Of a stretch of DNA of 64,000 bases, positions 1 to 7,875 are shown piece by piece (position 1 is the first letter of the stretch; every line of letters starts with the position of its first letter). Below the pieces are notes generated by a model, which saw only the letters and a list, made by a program, of their open reading frames with translations, made no database searches and had not been told where the DNA came from. The DNA is from an uncultured bacterium (GTDB taxonomy: Bacteria > Planctomycetota > UBA8742 > UBA2392). The translations under genes were made by a program, and so were the position numbers. The stretch is from NCBI GenBank assembly GCA_938014885.1, contig CALLQI010000005.1:62001-126000 (forward strand). The letters run 5' to 3'.

Positions 1-459
1 CTTCTGCCAGCCCGCGTCGTAGGCCTCAAAGACAGCCTTGCCGTCCTTGAGGATCAGCAGGGCCTGGCCGTTGGTTGCCTTGTGGTAGTCGTGCGCGGCC
101 TGAAGGTACAGCCCCGTGCCTTCATCGACCGTGTAGGCCGCCTTCATCTGTTTGGCCACGTCGGCGCGGCGCTTCGTCGATGCCCCTTCACGCAGGGTTG
201 CGGCCACTTTGGCAAGCTCCTCAAGCTCAGCGCCTGAGAACTTGCCGTCACCGTCTTTGTCGTAGCGCTTGGCGAACTTGCGCTGCTGCTCCGGCACTTC
301 CGCAAGCGCCAGCACACCGTCGCCGTCCGCGTCGAGGTTCTCGAGCAGCGCCTTGGCGTCGTCGGACAGCGCGGGCTGCTCAGGCGCGGCCTCATCCTGG
401 GCAGCCACAGTCACTCCGAGCAACAAACAGGCGACAAGCGAGATCAGAACGCGACGCAT
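1..459 (-). CDS. Secreted EF-hand protein with start of a serine-hydrolase-like domain (3' end cut by window)
   Basis: The 153 visible codons begin with a signal peptide (MRRVLISLVACLLLGVTVAA, cleavage near AAQD). Two canonical EF-hand loops follow: DADGDGVLALAE near residues 42-53 and DKDGDGKFSGAE near 65-76. Both carry the D-x-D-x-D-G spacing, so calcium binding outside the cytoplasm is likely. The last about 25 residues (GQALLILKDGKAVFEAYDAG) resemble the first beta strands of beta-lactamase/penicillin-binding-type serine hydrolases, but the catalytic SxxK would lie beyond the left edge. ATG at 457-459 is preceded by a clear GGAGG Shine-Dalgarno 6-7 nt upstream. It is divergent from the kynureninase-like gene. 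The EF-hands are certain by motif; the hydrolase assignment is tentative because of truncation. Confidence 0.8.
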   Translation of the reverse strand, partial: MRRVLISLVACLLLGVTVAAQDEAAPEQPALSDDAKALLENLDADGDGVLALAEVPEQQRKFAKRYDKDGDGKFSGAELEELAKVAATLREGASTKRRADVAKQMKAAYTVDEGTGLYLQAAHDYHKATNGQALLILKDGKAVFEAYDAGWQK

Positions 460-570
460 CGGGAAATCCTCCGTGCGCCATGACACCCCGAAGCGGGCCC
501 GAAGTTGCGACAAGGCATTTGCCTGTTTATCGGCGCGCGGGCGTGGCTAAAACGGGGGTGGGAGATTGCG

Positions 571-1725
571 ATGTCTGATCCGTTGCTGAAGTGGCGTGAG
601 GAGTTTCCGATCCTCGGCCGCAAGACCTACCTGATCAACAACTCGCTGGGCGCGATGCCGCGTGGCGTTCGTGACGGCCTGAAGCACTTTGCCGACATGT
701 GGGACAACGACGGCGTGGTGGCCTGGCACTATCCCGATGGTTCGGGCTGGCTTGATGATTGCGAAAAAACAGCCGACCTTATCGGCAGCGTCATGGGGGC
801 CCCCAAGGGCAGCGTCATGCTGCACCTGAACGTGGCGACGCTCACGGCACAGGTGCTGTCCACGATCGACTTCACGGGCAAGCGCAACAAGATCGTCTAC
901 GACGACATGCAGTTCACCAGCCCGCATTACGTCGTGCAGGAATGGGCGCGCTACGGTGCCAAGATCCACATGGTGAAGTCGGACGATGGTATCGGCGTTG
1001 ACGTCCAGCAGCTCGTGGACGCCATCGACGAACACACCGCGCTGGTGCCCATCAGCCACGTCTACTTCCGCAGCAGCTTCCTGCAGGACGTGCAGCCGAT
1101 CATCGACAAAGCCCACAAAGTCGGCGCGAAGGTTTTGCTCGACGTGTACCAGAGCATCGGGACCGTGCCCTTTGATGTCACGCAGATGAAGGTCGATTAC
1201 GTGGTTGGCGGCAGCGTGAAGTGGGTCTGTGGCGGCCCCAATGTCTGTTACCTCTACATCCGCCCCGACCTGATGAAGGACTACAACCCGGCCCTCACCG
1301 GCTGGATCAGCCACGCCAGGCCCTTCAAATTCGAAATGGAGTTCACGCCCCACGAAGGCGCGTGGCGCGCCAGCACCGGCACTCCACCCGTGGTTGCGCT
1401 CTACAGCGCCAGGCCGGGCTACGAGATCATCAAGCAGGTCGGCGTGGCCAACATCCGCGCCAAGTCGCAGCGCTTGACCCAGCACCTTGTGGAAAAGGCC
1501 TTGGAAGCTGGTTTCAAAGTCAACACGCCGCTGGACCCGGCACGTCGCGGCGGCACTGTCTGTATCGACTGGCCGGGCGCTGACCTGGCTGAGGCGAAGC
1601 TGGTTGAGCGCGGGTTCGTGATCGATTACCGGCCGCGCGGGGGCATCCGGGTCAGCCCGCACTTCTACAACACGCAGGATGAGTGCGACGCGATCCTGGA
1701 CACCATGAAGAAACTCAGGGGCTGA
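571..1725 (+). CDS. Kynureninase-like PLP-dependent aminotransferase class V protein
   Basis: A 384-aa soluble fold-type I PLP enzyme. The N-terminal YLINNSLGAMP (20-30) matches the Y-x-x-N-S-L-G element of kynureninases. The cofactor-binding block DVYQSIGTVPFD starts at Asp191, and the Schiff-base lysine is expected at Lys217 in GGSVKWVCGGP, similar to the kynureninase Y-K-x-x-x-G-G-P. C-terminal GTVCIDWPG and RGGIRVSPHFYN fit the small domain. I chose ATG 571 over the in-frame 505 because GGGGGTGGGAGA lies just upstream and the extra 22 residues are not family-like. No other kynurenine or NAD biosynthesis gene is nearby, so the substrate is uncertain; a cysteine desulfurase/isopenicillin-N epimerase-type activity is the main alternative. 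The next gene starts 3 nt after the stop, suggesting cotranscription. Confidence 0.85.
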   Translation: MSDPLLKWREEFPILGRKTYLINNSLGAMPRGVRDGLKHFADMWDNDGVVAWHYPDGSGWLDDCEKTADLIGSVMGAPKGSVMLHLNVATLTAQVLSTIDFTGKRNKIVYDDMQFTSPHYVVQEWARYGAKIHMVKSDDGIGVDVQQLVDAIDEHTALVPISHVYFRSSFLQDVQPIIDKAHKVGAKVLLDVYQSIGTVPFDVTQMKVDYVVGGSVKWVCGGPNVCYLYIRPDLMKDYNPALTGWISHARPFKFEMEFTPHEGAWRASTGTPPVVALYSARPGYEIIKQVGVANIRAKSQRLTQHLVEKALEAGFKVNTPLDPARRGGTVCIDWPGADLAEAKLVERGFVIDYRPRGGIRVSPHFYNTQDECDAILDTMKKLRG

Positions 1726-1728
1726 GCC

Positions 1729-2682
1729 ATGAAGTCCACCTACGCGACTGAATTATTCGTCAAGCTGTTCGACAGCCTGCCGCGCCCAAAGGCACCGCCC
1801 GCGCCGAAGCCCGAGCCGCCACCGTCGGGGATCATGGTGCCGAACATTGCCGCCTCCAGCGGCGAGCCCGTCGTGTATCACGTCGTCCCGCGGCGCAACG
1901 ACGACGGCTGGAACGTCAAGAAAGAGGGCGGCTCGCGCCCCAGCGCCGTCTGCGACACCAAAGAAGCCGCGATCGAGGCCGCCAAGGGCTTTGCCCACAA
2001 CCTGCCGCTGTCGCGTGTGGTGATCCACAACAAGGACGGCAAGATCTCGCAGGAGCTGAACTACGGCGGTACGGCCACGCGGTTTGAGCCGGCCGATGAC
2101 GACGACTACCCGGAAGAAACCGAGGCCGACGACAACTTCGTCGATGATTACGAAGACGACGATTGCGAAGACGAATCCGCCTTCCAGCCCGCCCAGGGCC
2201 AGAAGGTCATCTACCACGTAACGCCGCGCAAGAAAGACGGCCGCTGGAACGTGCGGCGGCGCGGGGCCGAGAAGCCCAGCAAGATCCTCGACATCAAAAC
2301 CGAGGCGCTTGACCACGCGAAACTTTTCGCCAAGCGGCACCCGTGGTCGCAGATCATCGTCCACTCGATTGAGGGCAAGATCACCCACGAGCTCAGCTAT
2401 GGTGGCCCCGCTGAAGACGATGACCCCACCGACCAGGAACCCGCTGACGTACCCAAAGCTGGCGTACCCACCGAGCGCATCACTTACCACGTGACCCCGC
2501 GCGCCGAAGACGGGCAGTGGCGAGTAAAGCGGCAGGGCAGCAAGCGCCCGACCCGCATCATCGCCAAGAAGGGCGACGCCGTGAAAGCCGCCGAGACATT
2601 TGCGCGCAATCACGGTCGCGGCCGCATCGTAATCCACGGAGACGACGGCAAGATCATCGAAGAACGTCGCTTTGGCGACTGA
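1729..2682 (+). CDS. Protein with three DUF2188-type repeats
   Basis: 317 aa, no signal peptide or membrane segment. It carries three copies of a module of about 65 residues at roughly 46-112, 162-224 and 252-317. Each has the pattern YHVxPRxxDGxWxVxxxG..KP, a central helix with A-x-x-A-x-x-F-A, and a terminal strand I-V-I-H-x-x-D-G-K-I. This is the DUF2188 fold normally found as a single 60-80 aa protein. The linkers are strongly acidic (for example DDDDYPEETEADD near 123). The N-terminus has a proline-rich stretch. Function is unknown; DUF2188 domains are small cytosolic proteins without established activity. It begins 3 nt after the kynureninase-like gene, so the two are probably cotranscribed. 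Confidence 0.8.
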   Translation: MKSTYATELFVKLFDSLPRPKAPPAPKPEPPPSGIMVPNIAASSGEPVVYHVVPRRNDDGWNVKKEGGSRPSAVCDTKEAAIEAAKGFAHNLPLSRVVIHNKDGKISQELNYGGTATRFEPADDDDYPEETEADDNFVDDYEDDDCEDESAFQPAQGQKVIYHVTPRKKDGRWNVRRRGAEKPSKILDIKTEALDHAKLFAKRHPWSQIIVHSIEGKITHELSYGGPAEDDDPTDQEPADVPKAGVPTERITYHVTPRAEDGQWRVKRQGSKRPTRIIAKKGDAVKAAETFARNHGRGRIVIHGDDGKIIEERRFGD

Positions 2683-2963
2683 TTGCTGTCGGCTGAAGCC
2701 TTTACTCCAAACAGAAAAACGAAATTTTCTGCGGCACTCAGATTCGGGGCAGGCTCGGGCCCGTCGCATTCATGTCTGTTCCGCCCGCGCGCTTGGCGCG
2801 GCCCCGCGCGATTCACATCCCTGCAACGCAGAGATTTCCTCGAAATCGCTGACTCGCAGTGCAGCGCATCCGCTGCCACCGGCTGAACTTTGAGGCCGCA
2901 AAACCGTTGGGTATGGTTACGCATCGGGAGAATAGCTGGGCAGCCTTTTTCCTGGAGACGCAG

Positions 2964-4145
2964 ATGCGCATGTTCACCGTAGCGGCCGCCACGATGCTGG
3001 CAGCCACGCTTTCGGCACAGACCAACGGACCCACCTCACCGACTTCGGCCGAGCAACTTTTCCTGTACGAAGTAAACCGCGCGCGCGCCAACCCGCAGGC
3101 CTACGACACCGAAAAGGGCCTGGGCGGCGTGTGCAACGGCATCACACCCTCGCGGCCGCTTGCGCTGAACGAGAGGCTTGTGACTTCATCGCGCTTCCAC
3201 AGCGATGAAATGGCAACCCACGGCTATTTCGCGCACACCAGCGCGGTGACCGGCGACCAGCCCAACAAGATGGTCCGCAACGCCGGCTACGCGCTCAAGA
3301 GCGCCTGGACCGACAACGCCAACTATGTCGAGTCGCTGGCCGGCACGTTCACCAGCGGCAGCAGTATCAGCTACGAGCCCACGGCGGCAGTACGCGCGCT
3401 GATCCTGGACGCGGGCGTGAACCCGCCCGGCCACCGCTATCACCTGCTGGCCTGGGGCGCTGACCAGAACGGCATCGACTTCACGCGCCAGTTCGTGGAG
3501 GCCGGCGCAGGCTACGACACCGGCAAGGGTATCAACGGCATGGCAAGCGGCGCTTACTGGTCATTTCACACCGGCGTCAAGGATGCCACCAACCATGCCT
3601 TCATCACTGGCGTCGTTTACGACGACTTGAACAGCAACGGCCGCTTTGACGCGGGCGAAGCGCTGCAGGGCGTGACCGTGAAGCTGTTCCACAAGACGGC
3701 TTCATCGGGGCAGCAGACGGCCACGACCAACGCAGGCGGCGGCTACAGCTTCCAGGTCGGCAACGGGACCTGGGTGCTTGAGGTCAGTGGCGGCGCGTTC
3801 TCGGGCACACGCTGGGCGCAGGTGGTAATCGCCGGCTATGCCAACACGCAAGTTGACTTCCGTTCAAACCACAACAACGCCGACATCAATTTCGGCACCT
3901 GGGGTGCACACGCCGACAGCGCCAGCGTGGACGGCTCGGTCGCCATCTCGCATGGCGGCAGCGGTGGCACTGGCGGGACGGGCGGGACTGGTGGCACCGG
4001 CGGGACTGGCGGCAGCAGCCCCAATGGTGAAGTAGACTACGGCGGCAGCGGCGGTTGTGTTGCAAGCGGCCGCCAAAACTGGCTTGCGCTGGGCTTGCTG
4101 CTGCTGCTTGCGGCCGGCGCGATCCGCATGCGCCGCACGGCCTGA
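2964..4145 (+). CDS. Secreted CAP-domain (SCP/PR-1-like) protein with SdrD-B-like domain and C-terminal anchor
   Basis: 393 aa. Signal peptide MRMFTVAAATMLAATLSAQ. A CAP domain at about 25-200 shows the typical LYEVNRARANP opening and HSDEMATHGYFAHTS. It is followed by a prealbumin/Cna-B or SdrD-B-like domain (GVVYDDLNSNGRFDAGEAL near residue 215-235), a carbohydrate-binding or collagen-stalk fold. A glycine-threonine repeat leads to SGGCV, a hydrophobic helix and RMRRTA, resembling GlyGly/MYXO-CTERM sorting tails. The protein is therefore probably exported and then anchored or processed. ATG 2964 is preferred to the in-frame 2859 because GGAG lies 7-9 nt upstream and the signal peptide starts there. 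CAP proteins have no single known enzyme activity. Confidence 0.88.
   Translation: MRMFTVAAATMLAATLSAQTNGPTSPTSAEQLFLYEVNRARANPQAYDTEKGLGGVCNGITPSRPLALNERLVTSSRFHSDEMATHGYFAHTSAVTGDQPNKMVRNAGYALKSAWTDNANYVESLAGTFTSGSSISYEPTAAVRALILDAGVNPPGHRYHLLAWGADQNGIDFTRQFVEAGAGYDTGKGINGMASGAYWSFHTGVKDATNHAFITGVVYDDLNSNGRFDAGEALQGVTVKLFHKTASSGQQTATTNAGGGYSFQVGNGTWVLEVSGGAFSGTRWAQVVIAGYANTQVDFRSNHNNADINFGTWGAHADSASVDGSVAISHGGSGGTGGTGGTGGTGGTGGSSPNGEVDYGGSGGCVASGRQNWLALGLLLLLAAGAIRMRRTA
3955..4020 (+). repeat. In-frame Gly/Thr-rich tandem repeat
   Basis: A run of degenerate 9-nt units coding Gly-Gly-Thr repeats in the CAP-domain protein, joining the folded part to the C-terminal anchor. Likely a flexible linker and a slippage-prone tract. 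Confidence 0.75.
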
Positions 4146-4164
4146 GCCATACCTCGCAAGCAAA

Positions 4165-4197
4165 GGCGGGCGCCAAGGCGCCCGCCCTTCTCGTTTT
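4165..4197 (+). terminator. Probable terminator of the CAP-domain gene, between convergent genes
   Basis: Ten-base inverted repeat GGCGGGCGCC / GGCGCCCGCC at 4165-4174 and 4177-4186, followed by CTTCTCGTTTT. It lies between the CAP gene stop and the convergent ppx stop. Confidence 0.6.
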
Positions 4198-4206
4198 CGG
4201 CGCGCG

Positions 4207-5742
4207 TCAGTCTCCGTTGCGCCCGAGCTTTACATCAATGTCTTTGCCGATGGTCTGCGCGAACAGTTTGGTCGATTGCTGGGCTGCCAGCAGTTCCAGG
4301 TCCACATTGCCTTTGGCGCGCACGAACAGTCGCAGCAAGCGGCCCTGGGTGCGACACCTGACCTGCCTGATCACGCCGGCGCGGCCGCGATCAAGCCCGT
4401 AAGCAATGCGCAGAATGCCCGCCAGCACGCGCACAATATGCTGGCCGTCGGTGTCCATTTCCGCGAAGTGGCGGTGGCGCTCTTTGGGCGCGCCGCGGCG
4501 GCTGTAGCGTGCCGTCAGGCCCACCAGTTCAATCTCTCGGTCGGTCAAGCCGCGCAGCCCGCCACCGCGAATGAGCTGATACGACAGGTGCTCGCGGTCG
4601 GCAATGTTCAGGCCGCGGCCGATGTCATCCAGCAGCGCAGCCGTTTCGAGCAGGTCGCGGGCGCGCTGCGGCAGCTTGTGCAGCCTGCTGGTGCCGTCGA
4701 AGATCGAAATCGCAAGCTCGGCCAGGTGGGCTGCTCGGTCCAGATCCGCCCCGGCGGCGACAATCAGCTCAAACGCGCTGGAAATGCGCACGTTGGGCGG
4801 GCGTGTGGGCCGGCGTTCATGCGACCGCATTTCCTGAAGCAGCATGCCTTCGCGCAGCGATGCACCCGACAACTGGAACTCTTTCACTCGAGCGTGTTTC
4901 AAGACGCGCGTCAGCACGGCCGCTCCGAAGTGGATGGTATCGGCCCGCCGTTCATCGATGCCCGGCAGCCTTGAGCGCTCGCCGGCAGTGGCGTCCAGCA
5001 GCTGCCCGGCCAGATCGTTCAGCTCAGCGGTCTTGATCACGTACCCGTTCAATGAGCCCCAAGGGTCGCGCCCCCGCAGACGCAGACAGCACAAGCCCAG
5101 AGTCATGTGCGTACCGGAGGTGCCGACCACCAGGTCAATGCGCCGTTGGCGGATGCGTGTGATCAACGGGCCCGCGTGTTCGTCAATGTGACGCTCAAGT
5201 CGCTGCAACGTGCGCCGCGGCAGCGGGTCTTCGCTGCCGAACATGTCGCGCAGTCGTTGCACGCCAAGCGGCAGGCTCTTGGCGATCTGCAGCTTGTCGG
5301 CGCCCCCCACCATCACTTCCAGGCTGCCGCCGCCGAGGTCCAGCACCAAGGCACGGCGCCCTTGCAGATCGGTCGAGTGGCACACGCCGTCAAAGATCAT
5401 GCGGGCTTCGTCGATGCCCGAGATCAGCGCGGCTTCAATGCCCGTCTTCTGCTTCACCGTGGCCAGGAACTCTTGACCGTTGCGGGCTTCGCGCACGGCA
5501 CTGGTGGCCGTGGCGATGACCTTCGCGACTTTGAGCCGCCGGCATAGAGTGGCGCAGCGTTGCAGCGCCTCAAGCGCGGCCTTCATGTTGTCGGGGCGCA
5601 GGTTTCCGGTCTTGAAAGCCCCGGCGCCGAGCTTGACGCGCTCGCGCTCGCGGTCGATGACCTTGAACGAATGGGCGCCGAAGGTGTCGGCCACGATCAT
5701 GTGGACCGAGTTCGAGCCGATGTCGATTGCAGCCAGCCTCAC
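4207..5742 (-). CDS. ppx: Exopolyphosphatase / guanosine pentaphosphate phosphatase family
   Basis: 511 aa. Acetate/sugar-kinase-type ATPase fold with AAIDIGSNSVHMIVAD at the N-terminus, LDLGGGSLEVM near residue 145 and VGTSGTHMTLG near 210, all diagnostic of Ppx/GppA. The C-terminal third has an HD-like helical part (LLETAALLDDIGRGLNIADREH), as in long Ppx proteins. It hydrolyses terminal phosphate from polyphosphate, possibly also pppGpp. It starts with GTG at 5740-5742, overlapping the ppk stop in a GTGA tetramer, so translational coupling to ppk is likely. No oddity in length (E. coli Ppx 513 aa). Confidence 0.95.
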   Translation of the reverse strand: MRLAAIDIGSNSVHMIVADTFGAHSFKVIDRERERVKLGAGAFKTGNLRPDNMKAALEALQRCATLCRRLKVAKVIATATSAVREARNGQEFLATVKQKTGIEAALISGIDEARMIFDGVCHSTDLQGRRALVLDLGGGSLEVMVGGADKLQIAKSLPLGVQRLRDMFGSEDPLPRRTLQRLERHIDEHAGPLITRIRQRRIDLVVGTSGTHMTLGLCCLRLRGRDPWGSLNGYVIKTAELNDLAGQLLDATAGERSRLPGIDERRADTIHFGAAVLTRVLKHARVKEFQLSGASLREGMLLQEMRSHERRPTRPPNVRISSAFELIVAAGADLDRAAHLAELAISIFDGTSRLHKLPQRARDLLETAALLDDIGRGLNIADREHLSYQLIRGGGLRGLTDREIELVGLTARYSRRGAPKERHRHFAEMDTDGQHIVRVLAGILRIAYGLDRGRAGVIRQVRCRTQGRLLRLFVRAKGNVDLELLAAQQSTKLFAQTIGKDIDVKLGRNGD

Positions 5743-7838
5743 GCAGCCCCGCCAGCGCTGCCATGCCTTAACGCCAGGATTTCCTGTGCGGCACGCCGGG
5801 GTTCATCGCCCGGTGCGCAGCGTTCCCAGTTACCGTCGGCTCGCAGCTGCCATGCCTGTACGTTGTCGGACAGCGGGATGTCAAGGCACTCTTCCAGAAC
5901 CCGTGCCTTCAGGCCCGGGTCAAGGATCGGGAAGCAGGTCTCAACCCGGCGGTGCAGGTTGCGCTGCATCCAGTCGGCGCTGGCGGCATAGGTAACTTCA
6001 CCCTCGGGTCCGAAGCTGTACACGCGGCTGTGCTCAAGGAAGCGACCGACAATGCTGCGTACGCGGATCGTCTCAGAGATGCCCGGGATGCCCGGCCGCA
6101 GGCAGCACACGCCGCGCACCACAAGGTCGATCGGCACGCCGGCAATCGAGGCCAGGTACAGCGCCTTGATCACACCCGGGTCCGACAGCGAGTTCATCTT
6201 GGCGCGGATGCGGCTGGGTTTGCCCTGTCGCGCAAGCTCGGCCTGTTCGTTGATGCGGCCGATGACTTCATCATTCAGCGTGAATGGTGAGTGAAACAGC
6301 CGCTTCAACTGCGGCTTCTCGCCCGGCCCTGTCAGCTGACGGAACAGGCGATGCGCGTCCTGTGTCAGGTCTTCGTTGCATGTGAACAGGCTCAGGTCCG
6401 TATACGCGCGTGCGGTGCCCGTGTGATAGTTGCCGGTGCCGAGGTGCAGGTACCGGCGCAAGCGGCCGTCTTCACGCCGCACGATCATCATCATCTTGGC
6501 GTGGGTCTTGTAGCCCACGACTCCGTACACGACCTGCGCGCCGGCGCTTTGCAGGCGGGTTGCGAGGTCAATGTTCGCGGCCTCATCAAAACGCGCGCGC
6601 AGCTCAATCACGGCAGTGACTTCTTTGCCCGCACGGGCGGCTTCAAAGATGGCTTCGGTGACTTCGGAGTGAGCGCCGGTGCGGTACAGGGTACCCATCA
6701 CGGCAACGACCGAAGGGTCCGACTTGGCCTGGCGCAGGAAATCGAGTACCGGGCTGAAACTCTGGTACGGGTGATGCAGCAGGATGTCGCGCTGCCGGAT
6801 TGCGTCAAAGATGTCGGCCGCGCCGCTGACTTCGCGCGGTACCGTGGGCTGGTTGCGCGGGTACTTCAAATCAGGGCGGTCCACGAGGTCATACAGCGCC
6901 ATCAACCGGTTCAGGTTCACGGGGCCGTTCACGCGATACAGGCTTTCGTCGCCGAGTTCGAAGTGGTCCAACAGCATCCGCGAAATCTCAGGCGGGCAGT
7001 TGTCAGCCACCTCAAGCCGCACCGCAGCACCGTAGTGCCGGCGCGGAAGCTCATAGCGCAGGGCATCAAGCAGGTCTTCGACTTCTTCTTCATCTACCCA
7101 AAGGTCACTGTTTCGGGTCACACGGAACTGGTAGGCGCCGGTCACTTCCATGCCCGGGAACAGGTCGCCGATATTGGCGTGTATCACGGCCGACAGCAGC
7201 ACGAAATCAAACTGCGCGCCGCTAACTTCACGCGGCAGGCGAATCACGCGAGGCAGCAGGCGCGGGGCCTGCACCACGCCGATGTCGCTGTGGCGCGAGA
7301 ACGCATCCTTGCCTTGCAGCGTGACCATGAAGTTCAGAATCTTGTTCAGCACGTTGGGGAACGGGTGCGCCGGGTCCAGCCCGATCGGCGTCAGCAGCGG
7401 CTGGACTTCGCGCAGGAAGTAGTCGCGTACCCAGGCCGCCTGTTCTGGCGTCCACTCGGTGCGGCGCAGGATGCGAATGCCGCCTTGCGACAGCGCGGGC
7501 AGCAGCACGTCGTTGAACAGCCGGTACTGTTCCGCCACAAAGGCATGCGTTGTGGCGTGAATCTGCGCCAGCAGGTCTTGCGGCCGCAAGTCATCCGGGC
7601 TGGCCGCCTTCACACCTGCCGCAGCTTGCTGTTTCACGCCGCTGGCGCGGATCTCAAAGAACTCGTCGAGGTTGTTGCACGAAATCGTCAGGAAGCGCAT
7701 GCGCTCCATCAGCGGCACGGCTTCGTCGGCCGCTTGCGCGAGCACGCGGCGGTTGAACTCCAGCAAGCTCAGCTCGCGGTTGATGTAGAGGTTCGAGCTG
7801 CCGAGGTCAGCACCGGCGGGTGTAGTGGAAAGGTTCAT
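5739..7838 (-). CDS. ppk1: Polyphosphate kinase 1
   Basis: 699 aa, the usual length. The N domain opens with YINRELSLLEFNRRVL. The catalytic C1/C2 domains contain VMGTLYRTGAHSEV, the HKD-type VVGYKTHAKMMMI with the phosphorylated His, and LGTGNYHTGTARAYTDLSLF. It reversibly transfers the ATP gamma phosphate to polyphosphate at the cytoplasmic membrane. ATG 7838 is chosen over the in-frame 7946 because the extension would overlap the hyuB coding end and lacks homology-like sequence; the local ribosome binding site is weak. It forms a two-gene unit with ppx, pairing synthesis and degradation. Confidence 0.96.
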   Translation of the reverse strand: MNLSTTPAGADLGSSNLYINRELSLLEFNRRVLAQAADEAVPLMERMRFLTISCNNLDEFFEIRASGVKQQAAAGVKAASPDDLRPQDLLAQIHATTHAFVAEQYRLFNDVLLPALSQGGIRILRRTEWTPEQAAWVRDYFLREVQPLLTPIGLDPAHPFPNVLNKILNFMVTLQGKDAFSRHSDIGVVQAPRLLPRVIRLPREVSGAQFDFVLLSAVIHANIGDLFPGMEVTGAYQFRVTRNSDLWVDEEEVEDLLDALRYELPRRHYGAAVRLEVADNCPPEISRMLLDHFELGDESLYRVNGPVNLNRLMALYDLVDRPDLKYPRNQPTVPREVSGAADIFDAIRQRDILLHHPYQSFSPVLDFLRQAKSDPSVVAVMGTLYRTGAHSEVTEAIFEAARAGKEVTAVIELRARFDEAANIDLATRLQSAGAQVVYGVVGYKTHAKMMMIVRREDGRLRRYLHLGTGNYHTGTARAYTDLSLFTCNEDLTQDAHRLFRQLTGPGEKPQLKRLFHSPFTLNDEVIGRINEQAELARQGKPSRIRAKMNSLSDPGVIKALYLASIAGVPIDLVVRGVCCLRPGIPGISETIRVRSIVGRFLEHSRVYSFGPEGEVTYAASADWMQRNLHRRVETCFPILDPGLKARVLEECLDIPLSDNVQAWQLRADGNWERCAPGDEPRRAAQEILALRHGSAGGAA

Positions 7839-7875
7839 GGCAGCCGCATGATAGCGTGAAAACGTAAAGATTGGG

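Noticed and set aside
3955..4020. Glycine-rich tandem repeat as a possible CRISPR or regulatory array
   Set aside because: Units are 9 nt, in frame and coding for a Gly/Thr linker; no spacers.
6291..7859. 522-codon plus-strand frame opposite ppk
   Set aside because: Antisense of a clearly functional polyphosphate kinase, with no recognisable motif and arginine/histidine-rich composition.
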